Shown: positions 7,759 to 8,541 of the stretch, one piece after another | How the letters are laid out: every line of letters begins with the position of its first letter | Numbering within the stretch: the first letter of the stretch is position 1 | The notes under the pieces: generated by a model | What the model saw: only the letters and a program-made list of their open reading frames with translations | The model's database searches: none | Told to the model about the DNA's origin: nothing | DNA from: Paenibacillus sp. | GTDB lineage: Bacteria > Bacillota > Bacilli > Paenibacillales > NBRC-103111 | Length of the DNA: 8,541 nucleotides | Reading direction: 5' to 3' | Assembly (NCBI GenBank): GCA_029239545.1 | Contig: JARBUQ010000168.1 | Location: 1-8,541, forward strand | Translations under genes and position numbers: made by a program

Positions 7759-7960
7759 TGGAGATTAGCTGCAAAAAAGCAATAAAATCGAGTTGACCGG
7801 ACTAGTGAGGCCGAATTAGATGCAGAAAACCAAGAAACAGGTAAGGGAGTCGGTTGGGGGATCGTGTAGCTGGAATTAGTTGCGGTTCTGCAATAAAAAT
7901 CGGCTAATCCGGGGAACGGAGTGAGATTTGTTGCTTTTTGACAATTAATTGAACGTAGAC
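7759..7960. repeat. Four-copy degenerate direct repeat, 51/60-base spacing
   Basis: A core ATTAGnTGC occurs at 7764, 7815 and 7875, with a weaker ATTTGTTGC at 7926. The spacings are 51, 60 and 51 bases. Copies one and three share a second block GCAATAAAA (7779-7787 and 7890-7898) six bases after TGC, then TCG, then CCGG. Over about 43 aligned positions, 29 match. A GGAGTG stretch precedes the first and fourth copies. All spacings are multiples of three, but every frame is interrupted by stops, so it is not a coding repeat now. The function is unknown. Confidence 0.65.
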
Positions 7961-8011
7961 TGCCGGTCCGAGAGTCTGGCCCTCATGCGGATGGCTCGCT
8001 AGTAAAGCAAA

Positions 8012-8190
8012 CTTAACTAATAGCAAACCAACCATCACGAATCCAAGACCAATAAGGAGGCAAACGAGAAATAGTAAACCCCCCTTATGCTATTGGTTAA
8101 GGCAGCTTAGCTAATAGCGTAACTTGGGTTAACTAATCGTACATATTGCCTCGGATTTAGAGATTTAGTAAAGATAGCTTAGTTAATAAC
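8012..8190. repeat. Family of CTTARCTAATAGC-like motifs
   Basis: Forward copies lie at 8012-8024 (CTTAACTAATAGC), 8106-8118 (CTTAGCTAATAGC), 8128-8139 (shortened) and 8178-8190 (CTTAGTTAATAAC). An inverted copy lies at 8089-8101 (GCTATTGGTTAAG). The first and last forward copies are each preceded by TAGTAAAG twelve bases upstream, giving a 28-base unit at 8000-8027 and 8166-8193 that matches at 22 positions. The two central copies face each other and form the core of the hairpin at 8057-8152. Confidence 0.65.
8057..8152. repeat. Long imperfect inverted repeat (hairpin), about 96 bases
   Basis: The inner stem pairs 8085-8101 with 8106-8122 at all 17 positions (three G-T wobbles) around the loop GCAG. 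Outside a 3/3 internal loop, 8072-8081 pairs with 8126-8135 at 9 of 10 positions. Further out, ACGA 8064-8067 pairs with TCGT 8137-8140, and GAGGCAA 8057-8063 pairs with TTGCCTC 8146-8152. In total about 37 base pairs share nearly one centre. No T-tract follows, so it is not a standard terminator. It could be a miniature mobile element, a REP-like palindrome or a structured RNA. No flanking target duplication was recognised. Confidence 0.7.
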
Positions 8191-8228
8191 AAAGATAGCC
8201 TTACTATGACAGGGAGAATGTCGGAAAA

Positions 8229-8298
8229 GGTTGGATATCCTGGGGTGCGACAAGCAGGCCGGGTGGGAAGACTGTGGAGGAGCACCCCTTTCTAATCC
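8229..8298. other. GC-rich stem-loop in the gene-free tail
   Basis: GGGGTGC at 8242-8248 pairs perfectly with GCACCCC at 8282-8288 around a 33-base purine-rich loop. GGAT 8233-8236 can pair with ATCC 8295-8298 outside a 5/6-base internal loop. Only a TTTC follows the main stem, so a terminator role is weak. It matches no RNA family that I recognise. Confidence 0.4.
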
Positions 8299-8541
8299 CA
8301 ATGTTGTCAGCTTAATGGCAATTAAGAATGGGACCGTTTGACCGGTTGCTGAGCAAGTAATGGCTTAATAAACGAGCCGCACTCCCAACGGTTGAGAAGT
8401 GTCGCAAGCTAGCCGGCAAGTCAAGGATTCGATGATCATCCAGCTAACGAACCGAGCAGGTCTTATCGGACCCCAAGAGAGCAATTGGACGTTCTAACGA
8501 ATTCTAGCGGCCTTATACCTCGGTAAAAGCAGGAATGGGGA

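Larger units (their letters stand above)
7673..8541. other. Long region without a recognisable gene
   Basis: About 870 bases follow the operon terminator to the end of the window. I find no open frame with a ribosome binding site, protein-like composition or known family, on either strand. Stops are frequent in all frames. No tRNA or rRNA, and no riboswitch that I recognise, is present. It holds the repeats and hairpins listed separately (7708-7729, 7759-7960, 8012-8190, 8057-8152, 8229-8298). From about 8300 to 8541 I see only short palindromes, such as GATGATCATC at 8431-8440. It may be the leader of a gene beyond the window, or decayed intergenic sequence. Confidence 0.7.

Noticed and set aside
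6938..7774. 278-codon open frame on the minus strand
   Set aside because: It lies almost wholly opposite the well-supported lipoprotein gene, crosses that gene's terminator and has no family-like motifs. It is a frame shadow.
7611..7796. 61-codon + strand frame overlapping the lipoprotein end
   Set aside because: It starts inside the lipoprotein gene in another frame, reads through the terminator hairpin and has no ribosome binding site.
7938..7966. TTGACA promoter-like box in the tail
   Set aside because: No -10-like hexamer lies 16-18 bases downstream. The box overlaps the palindrome CAATTAATTG and the fourth repeat copy.
8000..8193. CRISPR array
   Set aside because: The repeats are degenerate, partly inverted and irregularly spaced, without unique spacers of constant length, and no cas gene is visible.
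8218..8295. 25-codon small frame after GGGAGA
   Set aside because: The purine run is only one base from the ATG, too close to act as a ribosome site, and the frame runs through the GC-rich stem-loop.
8300..8541. T-box or SAM riboswitch in the tail
   Set aside because: Fragments such as CTTATC and AAGAGAG are present, but the conserved core sequences of these families are absent.

Overview
The window looks like a chromosomal segment of a Gram-positive Bacillota, most likely Paenibacillus or a close relative. The reasons are strong AGGAGG-type ribosome binding sites, moderate GC, a YesM/YesN-type two-component system, and an LplB/YtcP/LplA-type sugar importer with no ATPase gene. The genus is inferred from gene style and layout, not from a marker gene.

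Layout, all genes on the + strand. (1) Positions 1-270 are the C-terminal end of an extracellular solute-binding protein whose start lies outside the window. (2) A membrane histidine kinase (359-2209) and a long AraC-type response regulator (2206-3801) overlap by 4 bases and form a translationally coupled pair. A strong intrinsic terminator follows at 3851-3884. (3) After about 170 bases with short repeats but no clear promoter come two sugar-importer permeases (4058-5011 and 5060-5986) and a solute-binding lipoprotein (6116-7630). A textbook terminator follows at 7643-7672. (4) The last ~870 bases (7673-8541) contain no gene I can support. They are not featureless: there is a short tandem duplication, a four-copy degenerate repeat with 51/60-base spacing, a family of CTTARCTAATAGC-like motifs, a long imperfect hairpin at 8057-8152, and a GC-rich stem-loop at 8229-8298.

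Working model: the kinase senses an extracellular signal, perhaps with help from a binding protein, and phosphorylates the regulator. The regulator then activates the downstream importer. The lipoprotein captures a carbohydrate, probably an oligosaccharide; the two permeases form the channel; and an ATPase encoded elsewhere (MsmX-like in relatives) powers uptake. The substrate cannot be read from this sequence.

The coding part is an ordinary, well-understood locus type. The less explained material is the repeat-rich, hairpin-rich tail and the placement of a binding-protein gene directly in front of the kinase.
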